Assembly (NCBI RefSeq): GCF_026676115.1
Contig: NZ_JAPONB010000009.1
Coordinates: forward strand, 116,759-180,758
Direction of reading: 5' to 3'
Length of the DNA stretch: 64,000 bases
From: Salinimicrobium sp. TH3
Lineage (GTDB): Bacteria; Bacteroidota; Bacteroidia; Flavobacteriales; Flavobacteriaceae
The translations under genes and the position numbers were made by a program. The notes beneath the pieces are model-generated. The model had not been told where the DNA came from, ran no database searches, and saw only the letters and a list, made by a program, of their open reading frames with translations. Of the stretch, positions 42,830-51,117 are shown piece by piece. The stretch's first letter is position 1; every line of letters begins with the position of its first letter.

Positions 42830-44002
42830 CTATTTTGTTCTGAAAAATAATAAGAGTCCTGCAATTGGTCCGGGTGCAAGGAAGAGGTAGAGGTAAGCCG
42901 GGTGGATTTCGGAAGCCAAAGAATTGAGTAATTGTATACTGAGAATCGTAATAGCAAAACCAATGCTATTGACAATCGTTAGTGCAGTGCCACGGGCCTC
43001 TTCGGGTGCATTTTTTGCAACGAGCGTAGAGAAGAGTGGAGAATCGGCTACTACTGCAAAGCCCCAGAAAATAAGGAAAATGAGCAGGATTTCTACTGAA
43101 GCCTGTAAGATGAAAAGTGGAGAAAGCAGGCAACAAAGGCCGGAGAGAAAGAGTGCAGTTGCTGCAGTTCTTTTGCTGCCAAATCTTCTGGAGATATAGC
43201 CTCCTGCTGCGCATGAAATTCCGCCGCATCCAATAATTATAAAAGACATTAGAGAGATGTTCATGGACAGGTGCGGATGCCTCTGCTCATACATTGCGAG
43301 AATAATAGGGACAAAAGCCCAAAATGCATACAGCTCCCACATATGTCCAAAGTAACCAAAAGCTGCAGCTCTAAAATCTTTCAGCTTAAATACAGAAATA
43401 AAGGCTGAAAAGTTCCTAATCAACATGGGCCGGCGGTAAGGACCATCGGGCACCAGTAGTAAAATAATAGTTCCGCCAACAGCAGCCAGCGCAGAGGTAA
43501 TATATAGCACCAGCTTCCATGGCAAGGTCTCATTTCCGGTCAAAGCTTTTAGCAAATGTGGAAATGCCGTGCCAACTACAAGCGCTCCCACCAGGAAACC
43601 TAGTGCGGTACCCAGGCCATTTTTATAATAATCTGATGCGATCTTCATCCCCACGGGATAGATCCCCGCCAGGGAAAATCCTGTGAGGAACCTAAGTGCC
43701 AGCAGACCTCCGGCACTGTTATTTTCCCAAAGCATCCCCAAATTAAATAAAGCGCCAAAAATGGCAGAATAGAAGAAAACTTTTGACGGAGAAAACCTGT
43801 CTGCAATGCTTAAAAAGGCAAAAATTAAAGTTCCTGCAATAAATCCCAATTGAACTGCAGAAGTAAGATGTGCCAGCGCCGAAAGATCAAGATCGAACGT
43901 TCGTCGCAGATCATCCATAACTCCATTGCCTGCAAACCAGAGGGAGGTGCAGCAAAACTGGGCAAATACAATTAAAGATAAGACCCGGCGGGAATTATAC
44001 AT
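42830..44002 (-). CDS. MFS transporter
   Basis: 390-residue inner-membrane protein with about 12 hydrophobic segments; MFS-type motifs include IADRFSPSK in the first loop and GGYISRRFGSKR in the second half. It resembles MFS antiporters annotated as nitrate/nitrite or drug exporters, but the substrate cannot be told. Two Cys sit in the first helix (FAQFCCTSLWF). A well placed promoter lies upstream. Confidence 0.82.
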   Translation of the reverse strand: MYNSRRVLSLIVFAQFCCTSLWFAGNGVMDDLRRTFDLDLSALAHLTSAVQLGFIAGTLIFAFLSIADRFSPSKVFFYSAIFGALFNLGMLWENNSAGGLLALRFLTGFSLAGIYPVGMKIASDYYKNGLGTALGFLVGALVVGTAFPHLLKALTGNETLPWKLVLYITSALAAVGGTIILLLVPDGPYRRPMLIRNFSAFISVFKLKDFRAAAFGYFGHMWELYAFWAFVPIILAMYEQRHPHLSMNISLMSFIIIGCGGISCAAGGYISRRFGSKRTAATALFLSGLCCLLSPLFILQASVEILLIFLIFWGFAVVADSPLFSTLVAKNAPEEARGTALTIVNSIGFAITILSIQLLNSLASEIHPAYLYLFLAPGPIAGLLLFFRTK

Positions 44003-44028
44003 CTAACTTTGTTTCTGCTGCTAAGAAA

Positions 44029-44036
44029 CAAAATTA
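44029..44036 (-). promoter_or_regulatory. -7 element TAATTTTG before MFS gene
   Basis: Exact TAnnTTTG on the minus strand, 27 bp before the start codon. Confidence 0.5.
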
Positions 44037-44047
44037 GCCGGTAAGGA

Positions 44048-44308
44048 CTAAACCAGAGCTTTCCTGATCTTATGATTTATCTTTTGAACCGGACTTTTCT
44101 TTTTCTCCCTGGTATCTATTCCAAAGAATTCATTTACCGGGCATACTCTGGTGATGGCACTTTCGGCTAATAAAGTTCCTGTCACAATAGATGCTATTCC
44201 CCCAAGCCTGTTTTGATATTTTCTAAGAACAAAGTAGCCTAGCACCATAAGGCCAGGGCCTACAATACTTCGAATCAATTGATCTTCTTTACCTACGTTC
44301 TCTTTCAT
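44048..44308 (-). CDS. DUF2892 (YgaP-like) membrane protein 2
   Basis: 86 residues. KEDQLIRSIVGPGLMVLGYFVL and GGIASIVTGTLLAESAITRVCPVNEFFGI are the two hydrophobic segments and the CPVN turn common to DUF2892 proteins. The tail is basic. Second DUF2892 gene in this redox cluster, not adjacent to a rhodanese. Confidence 0.8.
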   Translation of the reverse strand: MKENVGKEDQLIRSIVGPGLMVLGYFVLRKYQNRLGGIASIVTGTLLAESAITRVCPVNEFFGIDTREKKKSPVQKINHKIRKALV

Positions 44309-44409
44309 GATTTTTTTATTTTAAAGTTCCCTTTAAGATACTACAAACCCCCGGGATATCCAACAATTGACGTGGATAATTCCATCCAGAACGGGTGGAA
44401 AAGATAAAA

Positions 44410-44871
44410 TCAAAAATCACCCATTTCTGCCAGGCTGGTAACTTTGTTTTCCTGAAGATCTTCTGTAAGATTCATCACCTTCCCAAATCTCTGTGAAGCA
44501 GTAATAAAGGTGATAAATGTAATAAGTTCGGCAATTTCAGTCTCCGTAAACTGCTCTTTTAAAAAACCAAAATGAGCTTCCTGAATTGAGGAGTGATCCA
44601 CAGCAAATAATTCAGCAAAGGCCGTAGCGGTTTGGATTTTTTGATCCTTTACATCAAAATCGGGTTTGCCGCCTTTTACCATGCAATATTCACAGCGATT
44701 CCCAAATGCGAGGGTACGGCGTACTTGTTCCATTAGGTTGGCATCAAGGGAGGTGTGATTGAAAAGGGCCAGTTCCAGTTCATTCCATTTTTCAAGTACA
44801 GATGGATTATGACCTATTAATTTTTCAAAGGGGGTGTTACCGGTTTTCGAAAGTTCTATTCTGGTGCTCAT
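44410..44871 (-). CDS. Carboxymuconolactone decarboxylase/AhpD-like protein
   Basis: 153 residues. All-helical CMD domain with the redox pair in FGNRCEYCMVKGGKP; in AhpD the CxxC with a nearby acidic/His relay gives alkylhydroperoxidase or disulfide reductase activity. The usual His three residues after the second Cys is not seen, so peroxidase activity is uncertain. Upstream is an exact -7 element. Confidence 0.8.
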   Translation of the reverse strand: MSTRIELSKTGNTPFEKLIGHNPSVLEKWNELELALFNHTSLDANLMEQVRRTLAFGNRCEYCMVKGGKPDFDVKDQKIQTATAFAELFAVDHSSIQEAHFGFLKEQFTETEIAELITFITFITASQRFGKVMNLTEDLQENKVTSLAEMGDF

Positions 44872-44903
44872 AAGGATAATAATTGCTGCTATTATTGATG
44901 CAA

Positions 44904-44911
44904 CAAAAATA
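44904..44911 (-). promoter_or_regulatory. -7 element TATTTTTG before AhpD-like gene
   Basis: Exact TAnnTTTG on the minus strand, with a TTTG 15 bp upstream of it as a possible -33 element. The rest of the 326-bp gap holds the next terminator only. Confidence 0.55.
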
Positions 44912-45083
44912 ATAAAACGGAAGATCCAAATTTTTTATTTTTTGTGACTCCATCTGAAAATTATAAGTAGTCACAGCCTGAAATAGATAAGATTCCTATC
45001 ATGCACCTTTAAATATTAAAAAGACAGACAACAACACGAATGGTCAGTATAAAATTCCTGCCAGTGGATTGTATCAAAAGAAA

Positions 45084-45127
45084 AAGGTTTGCAAAAGGAT
45101 GGACCAGCACTTCCTTTTGCAAACCTT
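45084..45127 (-). terminator. Terminator after S9 peptidase
   Basis: Perfect 16-bp stem (45084-45099 / 45112-45127) with a 12-nt loop, followed on the minus strand by TTTTTCTTTT. Confidence 0.88.
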
Positions 45128-45197
45128 ATTGATTATTTTGATTTTCGCTCAAGAATATTTCAGGAGATAAATCAAGTGACAAGGTTATTTCCCGGCC

Positions 45198-47078
45198 TTA
45201 CAATTCCTCATCTTTAAGATATTTGTTTAGGAACTGGAGGATTTGTTTATAGCCTTTGATCTCATTTTCTTTTTTAATGAAACCATGTCCTTCATCTTCA
45301 AAAATGACATATTCAACAGGTACATTATTTTTCTTTAACTGCTCCACAATTTCATCTGACTCCACCTGAAGTACGCGAGGATCATTGGCACCTTGCAGCA
45401 CCATCACCGGATTTTTCACCTGATCTGCATGAAAAAGCGGTGACTTATTATAAAGTGCAATGGAGTCTTTTGTAGTTGGATCTCCCATTTCTTCATATAA
45501 AGCATTTTTAAAAGACTCCCAGTAAGGGGGAATAGACTTCAAAGTACGCAACCAGTTGGTCACTCCAAAAAGATTGACCCCTACATCAAATTCTTCAGGA
45601 GTAAAGGTCATGGCAGCCATAGTCATGTAGCCCCCGTAACTGCCGCCAATGATGCCAATATTATCATCATCAATATACTCCTGTGACTGGAGCCAGTTCT
45701 TTCCTGCAATGACATCTTTTAAGTCTTCTTCTCCATGCTTCTTGTCATCCATTTTAAAAAATGTTTTACCATAGCCGCTGCTCCCCCGGTTATTTACTGC
45801 CAGGACGGCATAGCCATGATTTACCAGATACTGTATCAAAGCAAAATAACCCGTTCTTGATTGTCCTCCCGGGCCACCATGGACCCAGACCAGGGCAGGA
45901 ACTTTGTTTTCTTCGGAAGCCTGGTGTGGCTTATAAAAAATTGCCGGAATTTCAACGCCGTCAAATGAATTGTAGCGAACAACTTCTGCGGAAACAAGAT
46001 CTTCGGGATCTATTTCAGGATTTAAAGTATTTGTAAGTTTTTTGATCTCATTGTTTCGGAAGTCATAGACATAGAGGTTGCTCGGTGCTTTGGAAGTTGC
46101 AGCTGTTAGGCGCATCAGGTTTTCACTTTCTGAAATTGCTACAGCACTAATATTGGCTCCCGGTAACTCCGGCAGGTCTAACATTTCCCCGGTGATATTA
46201 TTCCGGATAATTAATTTATTGGTGCCGTCCTCATTAATGGCAATTACCCTATACTTGTCATTTTCACTTAAATAACTGTACATCACATCCCAGTCAGCTT
46301 CATATACAGGACTTCTTTCCCCCGTGGCGGTATCAAATTCCATCAAATATTTGAATTCCTTATCATCATCTGTAATGTAGTAGAATTTATCATCCTTCTT
46401 GCTGAAGCCGGAGGCGGAATAAGTTCCTTTCTCCTTAGAGATTTCAGTCATTTTATCCTGCGAACGATCATAAAGAAAAAGTTTGTTCTCACTGGTGGTT
46501 ATTGGCTGTGAAAGCGCAATAAGATTTTCATCATGAGACATTCCCGCTATTTGCAAACCTTTGTCATTCTGGTAAAGCATTTGTGGTTCCCATTGCCCAA
46601 CCTGCATCTTGTAAAGATCAAAGAATTTAGGGTCCCGTTTATTAGATAAGTAATAAAGGAAATCCTTGTCTTCACTCCAGCCGGCAAATTGTGCTTTCTC
46701 ATTTTCCCCTGGTGTTAGATCTTTGGTCGTTCCATCATCTAAAAGCAGGTAGATATGATCGATCTCATTTCCTCCTTTATCGGCAGAATAAAGTATATCT
46801 CCTGTTCCCGGAACATAATCAATGGCAAAGAAAGAGTCATCTTTAGAGTTTGTGATCTGGTTTTTGGATCCATCACTTATATTGATCTCATATACGTTAA
46901 AGATGCCCGATTCATCACTGCTCATTAAGAGACGTTTTTCATCTTCAGAAAATTCTCCGCCTCCAATACGGGTATTTTCATAAAATTGCTCAATAGTGTA
47001 TTCTTCGACAGAAGTTGTATCCTTTTGGCTCCAGACTGGAAAGGACATTAGTAATAATAGAAAAACAGAATTTTTCAT
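45198..47078 (-). CDS. S9 family prolyl oligopeptidase
   Basis: 626 residues with signal peptide MKNSVFLLLLMSFPVWSQ, so extracytoplasmic. The N-terminal half is a beta-propeller (repeated xDGTxxxLT and SxDxxF patterns), the C-terminal half an alpha/beta hydrolase with nucleophile S480 (GGSYGGYM), Asp in QGANDPRV and His in DEGHGF. It cleaves short peptides, likely as dipeptidyl or acylaminoacyl peptidase. Confidence 0.92.
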   Translation of the reverse strand: MKNSVFLLLLMSFPVWSQKDTTSVEEYTIEQFYENTRIGGGEFSEDEKRLLMSSDESGIFNVYEINISDGSKNQITNSKDDSFFAIDYVPGTGDILYSADKGGNEIDHIYLLLDDGTTKDLTPGENEKAQFAGWSEDKDFLYYLSNKRDPKFFDLYKMQVGQWEPQMLYQNDKGLQIAGMSHDENLIALSQPITTSENKLFLYDRSQDKMTEISKEKGTYSASGFSKKDDKFYYITDDDKEFKYLMEFDTATGERSPVYEADWDVMYSYLSENDKYRVIAINEDGTNKLIIRNNITGEMLDLPELPGANISAVAISESENLMRLTAATSKAPSNLYVYDFRNNEIKKLTNTLNPEIDPEDLVSAEVVRYNSFDGVEIPAIFYKPHQASEENKVPALVWVHGGPGGQSRTGYFALIQYLVNHGYAVLAVNNRGSSGYGKTFFKMDDKKHGEEDLKDVIAGKNWLQSQEYIDDDNIGIIGGSYGGYMTMAAMTFTPEEFDVGVNLFGVTNWLRTLKSIPPYWESFKNALYEEMGDPTTKDSIALYNKSPLFHADQVKNPVMVLQGANDPRVLQVESDEIVEQLKKNNVPVEYVIFEDEGHGFIKKENEIKGYKQILQFLNKYLKDEEL

Positions 47079-47105
47079 TTTGATCTATTTTTTAAGTTTA
47101 GAAAA

Positions 47106-47133
47106 TTAGAATGTGGGGGGAGAATGACTCTAA
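47106..47133 (-). promoter_or_regulatory. C-rich hairpin in S9 peptidase leader
   Basis: On the minus strand TTAGA-(18 nt containing CTCCCCCCACAT)-TCTAA, just after a near -7 element TATATTTA and about 28 bp before the S9 peptidase start. Weakly similar to the C-rich loops at 38415 and 40387. Confidence 0.3.
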
Positions 47134-47202
47134 AATTAAATATAGAGAAACAAATTCACATTTTTGACAAATTTTATGTAGTGAAGAGCTGTTAACTTTT
47201 AT

Positions 47203-48651
47203 TTAATCCACTACGGGTTTTAAAAGGTTCCCGGCCATACCATCAAAGACAAAAAAGTGAAACGGTAGTACCGAGTACCAGTACAATCGCCCAGCAAGAC
47301 CTTCGGGGCGAAAAGTGGCAGTTTGCTGAAGAAAATTTTCCCCTTTTCTCTCTATGATCCTGAATTCCAGCCAGGCTTCCCCGGGTAATTTCATTTCGGC
47401 GTATAGGAGTAAGCGACGGTTCTTTTTATCGGCAGCCAAAACTCTCCAGAAGTCGAGAGTGTCCCCGGTATTGATTTCATGTGGATGCGTGCGTCCCCGC
47501 CGCAGTCCCACACCGCCAACCATCTTATCCAAAAAACCTCTCATCTTCCAGAGCCGGTTGCCATAGTACCAGCCGCGTTTCCCACCAATTGACCAGATGT
47601 TTTGCAGCACTATCTCGGGGTCACCTACAATTTTTTTCTCCCTGCGGTCAATAAGACAACCATCTGTTGGCACATTTATATGTTCAAGAAGGGAGTTATC
47701 TGCATAACTGGAAGCCAGGGAATCTTTCCAGCTGGAGATCACGCTGTTTTGTTCTATTTTTTGAAAGGCAAGCCGCACTGCTTCTTTATAGGAAATAGGC
47801 TCTATGCCCAGCATTTTTTCCAGTTCATTATCCTTAGCAATAACTTCTACTTTCATACTATCGACAAGGTTTACTGCCAGTTTATACGAAGTTGAGGTAA
47901 CAAAATACAACCAGTAGGAAGAGAGCCTTGGAGTCATGACAGGCACAGTGAAAATATACCTTTTAAACCCGCGAACTTCGGCAAATTGCATAAGCATCTC
48001 TTTATAGGAGAGCACATCGGGACCTCCAATGTCAAAAGACCTGTTGAAGGTTTCCTTCTTAAGAAGAACTCCCGAGAGACATTCCAGGACATTCCTTATA
48101 GCGATAGGCTGACTTTTAGTATTCAGCCATTTGGGCGCGATCATAACAGGTAATTTCTCCACCAGGTCGCGAATGATCTCAAAAGAAGCACTTCCGGAAC
48201 CCACGATGATTCCGGCTTTTATAGCAGTTAAAGGAACTTTGCTTTGGTTCAGGATATCTTCTACATTCTTTCGGGAGGAAAGGTGTTTAGAAAGCTTTTC
48301 TTCATTGGTGATCCCGGTAAGGTAAATGATCTGTTTGACAGAAGTTGACTCTACCAGTTTGAGGAAATTTTTTGCTGAAGCTTCTTCCATCTCAGCAAAA
48401 TCGCCACTTCCCGAACTCATGGAATGTATAAGGTAATATGCAGCGTCAATATCCTTTACAGCATTTGAAGAGGGCAATTCTTTAAGAAAGTCTACCTCCA
48501 GCAGGGAGATCTTTGAGTTTGAATAAATACCCTCGGTGGGAAAGCGTTTTTTGTCACGAACACAGCAAACCACTTCATGCCCTTTCTCAATTAAGATAGG
48601 GAGCAAACGTTTTCCAATATATCCTGTAGCACCAGTGAGGAGTATTTTCAT
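47203..48651 (-). CDS. NAD(P)-binding SDR-like protein with DUF2867
   Basis: 482 residues. N-terminal atypical SDR domain (LLTGATGYIGKRLLPIL; AYYLIHSM; AGIIVGSGSASFEIIRDL) and a C-terminal DUF2867 domain (WRVLAADKKNRRLLLYAEMKLPGEAWLEF). This two-domain architecture is common in Bacteroidota and unassigned; DUF2867 belongs to the START-like helix-grip group, which binds hydrophobic ligands. Exact -7 element upstream. Confidence 0.85.
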   Translation of the reverse strand: MKILLTGATGYIGKRLLPILIEKGHEVVCCVRDKKRFPTEGIYSNSKISLLEVDFLKELPSSNAVKDIDAAYYLIHSMSSGSGDFAEMEEASAKNFLKLVESTSVKQIIYLTGITNEEKLSKHLSSRKNVEDILNQSKVPLTAIKAGIIVGSGSASFEIIRDLVEKLPVMIAPKWLNTKSQPIAIRNVLECLSGVLLKKETFNRSFDIGGPDVLSYKEMLMQFAEVRGFKRYIFTVPVMTPRLSSYWLYFVTSTSYKLAVNLVDSMKVEVIAKDNELEKMLGIEPISYKEAVRLAFQKIEQNSVISSWKDSLASSYADNSLLEHINVPTDGCLIDRREKKIVGDPEIVLQNIWSIGGKRGWYYGNRLWKMRGFLDKMVGGVGLRRGRTHPHEINTGDTLDFWRVLAADKKNRRLLLYAEMKLPGEAWLEFRIIERKGENFLQQTATFRPEGLAGRLYWYSVLPFHFFVFDGMAGNLLKPVVD

Positions 48652-48691
48652 AGCTTAAGCTTAGGTTTGCTGGAAGATATGAAAAGATAGT

Positions 48692-48699
48692 CAAAGTTA
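48692..48699 (-). promoter_or_regulatory. -7 element TAACTTTG before SDR/DUF2867 gene
   Basis: Exact TAnnTTTG on the minus strand, 41 bp before the start codon. Confidence 0.5.
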
Positions 48700-48837
48700 A
48701 GCTTTCATACCTGCCACTTAAGCTGATAACTGAATAGATAAGTTCTACTATTTAGTAACCTGAAAAACCTCCCAATAGTTTTCCTTATCTCAATTTCACA
48801 TTGACATGGAAAAATTCTTAAAGCCCTACAAGGTATT

Positions 48838-49215
48838 TTATTTTTTCTGGTCTTTTTCATCTAGAATAAGAAGGTCGGCCGATGCCCGGTTTAATGCAAT
48901 TGGGATATTGTTGATAACGGCTGTCCTAATTAAGGTTTGAATGTCGTGCTCATGCCCGTGCGGAGTTTCGGCATCAATAAAGAAGATGATCATTTGTACT
49001 TCTCCCTGAAGGATCTTTGCAGCCAGTAAAATATCCCCGCCACTGGGACCATGGCCAAAACCTTTTACTTCAATATCAAGCATATCACTTAGAAGCTTGG
49101 AAGTATTGGTAGTGCCAATGAGATTATATTTTAACAGGGCGTCACGATGAACCTTTGCCCAGTTAAGTAAATCTGTTTTACGGCTGTTGTGTGCTATTAG
49201 TGCAATGGTATTCAT
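48838..49215 (-). CDS. mgsA: Methylglyoxal synthase
   Basis: Converts dihydroxyacetone phosphate to methylglyoxal, a bypass used under phosphate limitation or sugar excess. 125 residues from the ATG at 49215 (MNTIALIAHNSRK). Active-site groups are readable: K in AHNSRK, GTTNTSKLL phosphate site, GPSGGDILL with the catalytic Asp, and FFIDAETPHGHEHDI. The longer start at 49251 overlaps the DUF2255 gene. Confidence 0.92.
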   Translation of the reverse strand: MNTIALIAHNSRKTDLLNWAKVHRDALLKYNLIGTTNTSKLLSDMLDIEVKGFGHGPSGGDILLAAKILQGEVQMIIFFIDAETPHGHEHDIQTLIRTAVINNIPIALNRASADLLILDEKDQKK

Positions 49216-49225
49216 TTTTTCAATT

Positions 49226-49615
49226 TTATTTTTGATCAATAAAAAATTCAATGGTGTAATGGGCGTATTCCGGTTGAGTTATTCCCCGGGAATAAATTAA
49301 ATTTTGCGGCTGATTGTATTTTTGAAGGTAAGCCAGGTTAATTTTCTCCTGAGTTGGGTCGTTAGCTGGCAATTTTTTTCCTTTTACGTTCAAAATGGTT
49401 TCGCCATATTTGATCTGGCCTACCCCCGAATTAACAATATCTGTAAACCAGCTTTTTTTACTCTTGTTCCAGCTTCTGGAAAAATACCTGTCGCCAACCT
49501 GTACCATCCAGATGTTGAGAAACGTCTCTCTTTCTCTTCCTCCTTTGATTCCTACAAGGGTATTGGTCCTCAGATAATTTTGAAAATCTTTAGAAAACTC
49601 AGGCTGATCTGTCAT
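49226..49615 (-). CDS. DUF2255 family protein
   Basis: 129 residues, soluble. The ETFLNIWMVQVGDRYFSRSWNKSKKSWFTDI stretch fits DUF2255, a family resembling flavin-reductase/pyridoxamine-oxidase-fold proteins with R and W contacts. Assigned from memory of the pattern. It lies 10 bp upstream of mgsA on the same strand, so probably co-transcribed. Confidence 0.6.
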   Translation of the reverse strand: MTDQPEFSKDFQNYLRTNTLVGIKGGRERETFLNIWMVQVGDRYFSRSWNKSKKSWFTDIVNSGVGQIKYGETILNVKGKKLPANDPTQEKINLAYLQKYNQPQNLIYSRGITQPEYAHYTIEFFIDQK

Positions 49616-49758
49616 TTATAGTGGTTAATTAGTTAGTAAAATTAAATAATAAAGCTAAAGCAAGACTAAAAGACTCCAGGAAATATTTTTCAAAGAACAG
49701 AAATAATACGGTCTAATCTTTTGACATAGATTTAAGATTGGAATTAGTATTTTAGGGC

Positions 49759-50523
49759 ATGATTGAATTTTTTCCCATAGAAGCTAACAGCCCCGGAATT
49801 CTGCTGATCTATGCTGCAATTTTCTTTTTTGCTATCCTTTTCAGGTATTTTGTCGCGGCAGGTATTTTCTATTATTACTACTATGTAAAGAACTTTAGTA
49901 AGTATGATAAGAGGCGACTCAGCAAAAGACTGGCAAACAAAAAGCAGTTCAAAAATGAGATTTTGTGGAGTATAAAATCATCGGCAATTTTTGCACTCGT
50001 CGGTGCTGCAACCTATTGGTTATGGCTGGAAGGACATACTGCCGTATACCTGGAGCCGGCTCTTTTTGGATATTGGTACCTGCCGGTAAGTCTCCTGGTA
50101 GTTTCCCTCATTCATGAAACTTATTATTATTGGGTACATCGCTGGATGCATCATCCTAAAGTTTTTAGAGTAGTGCATAAGGTGCATCATGACAGCCGGA
50201 TCCCCACCCCATGGACGGCTTTCTCATTCCACCCCTGGGAAAGTTTCATAGAAGCACTGGTATTGCCCCTAATCCTGATATTTTTACCGGTTAATGTATA
50301 TGTGCTGGGATTTTACCTGCTTGTAATGACCATTAGTAGTGTTGTAAATCATCTTGACATAGAAATCTATCCGCTCTGGTTCCAAAAAAGCAAATTTGGT
50401 AAACTTTTTATTGGTGCCACGCATCACCATCATCACCATACCGAATTCATGACCAATTACGGTCTGTATTTCACATTCTGGGATAAATTAATGGCTACAG
50501 AAAGCAAGAAAATGCAGGATTAG
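49759..50523 (+). CDS. Fatty acid hydroxylase / sterol desaturase family protein
   Basis: 254-residue membrane enzyme with four or five hydrophobic segments. The eight-histidine di-iron signature is present: HETYYYWVHRWMHH, HKVHHDSR and the distal THHHHHHTEF, which contains six consecutive His. The family hydroxylates or desaturates lipids, e.g. carotenoids, sphingolipids or sterols; substrate unknown. Single gene with convergent neighbour. Confidence 0.9.
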   Translation: MIEFFPIEANSPGILLIYAAIFFFAILFRYFVAAGIFYYYYYVKNFSKYDKRRLSKRLANKKQFKNEILWSIKSSAIFALVGAATYWLWLEGHTAVYLEPALFGYWYLPVSLLVVSLIHETYYYWVHRWMHHPKVFRVVHKVHHDSRIPTPWTAFSFHPWESFIEALVLPLILIFLPVNVYVLGFYLLVMTISSVVNHLDIEIYPLWFQKSKFGKLFIGATHHHHHHTEFMTNYGLYFTFWDKLMATESKKMQD

Positions 50524-50531
50524 CGGTCTTG

Positions 50532-51053
50532 CTAAATTCTTATAAAAATCTTTTTCTCTGAAAATAATCCCTTTTTTAGAAGTTGGGAAAATTGACGTTT
50601 TGAAGGGCTAATGAGATAGTAATCCAGTTTCCCATCCTTAAAGACCTTTTGGACTTCCATATTTCCCTTGAAATTATCAATTAATTTTTGCTCATCCTCC
50701 TCCATGTCTGAATAGTAAACTGTAATTCGATCCTTTGAGATTTTAAAGGGAAAAACCCACCATTGAGTGTCGTCCTGTAAACTCAGGACGTACCAGTCAT
50801 CCATTTTTTTCAAAACAGCACCTGGAGGGGTCAGATCACCCGATATGCTGACAATATCGCCATCGGCAAAAACAAAAGAAGTTCTGTCGATTACAAGGGT
50901 ATCTTCCTGATTTAAAAAGCGTCCAATAATTTTCTCCGGAAATTCCTGAATAGGGGGTGTGTCTTCGGGTTGAGCATTGGTAAAAGAGATACTGCTGCAG
51001 GATTGCAATGCGAAAATCAGGACCAATATTATTGCAAAATTCCTCATTCTCAT
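50532..51053 (-). CDS. Lipoprotein of unknown function
   Basis: 173 residues. Lipoprotein signal MRMRNFAIILVLIFALQSC. The mature part is strand-rich (FVFADGDIVSISGDL; DWYVLSLQDDTQWWVFPFKI; RITVYYSDMEED) and ends in a basic segment. No family recognised. It lies 64 bp downstream of the kinase-like gene on the same strand and could be co-expressed with it. Confidence 0.65.
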   Translation of the reverse strand: MRMRNFAIILVLIFALQSCSSISFTNAQPEDTPPIQEFPEKIIGRFLNQEDTLVIDRTSFVFADGDIVSISGDLTPPGAVLKKMDDWYVLSLQDDTQWWVFPFKISKDRITVYYSDMEEDEQKLIDNFKGNMEVQKVFKDGKLDYYLISPSKRQFSQLLKKGLFSEKKIFIRI

Positions 51054-51117
51054 TAAAGATAATTAACAAGGGAGGCTACAGCTTCTTGCCTTTTAAATTT
51101 ACGATAATTTGAGGTAA

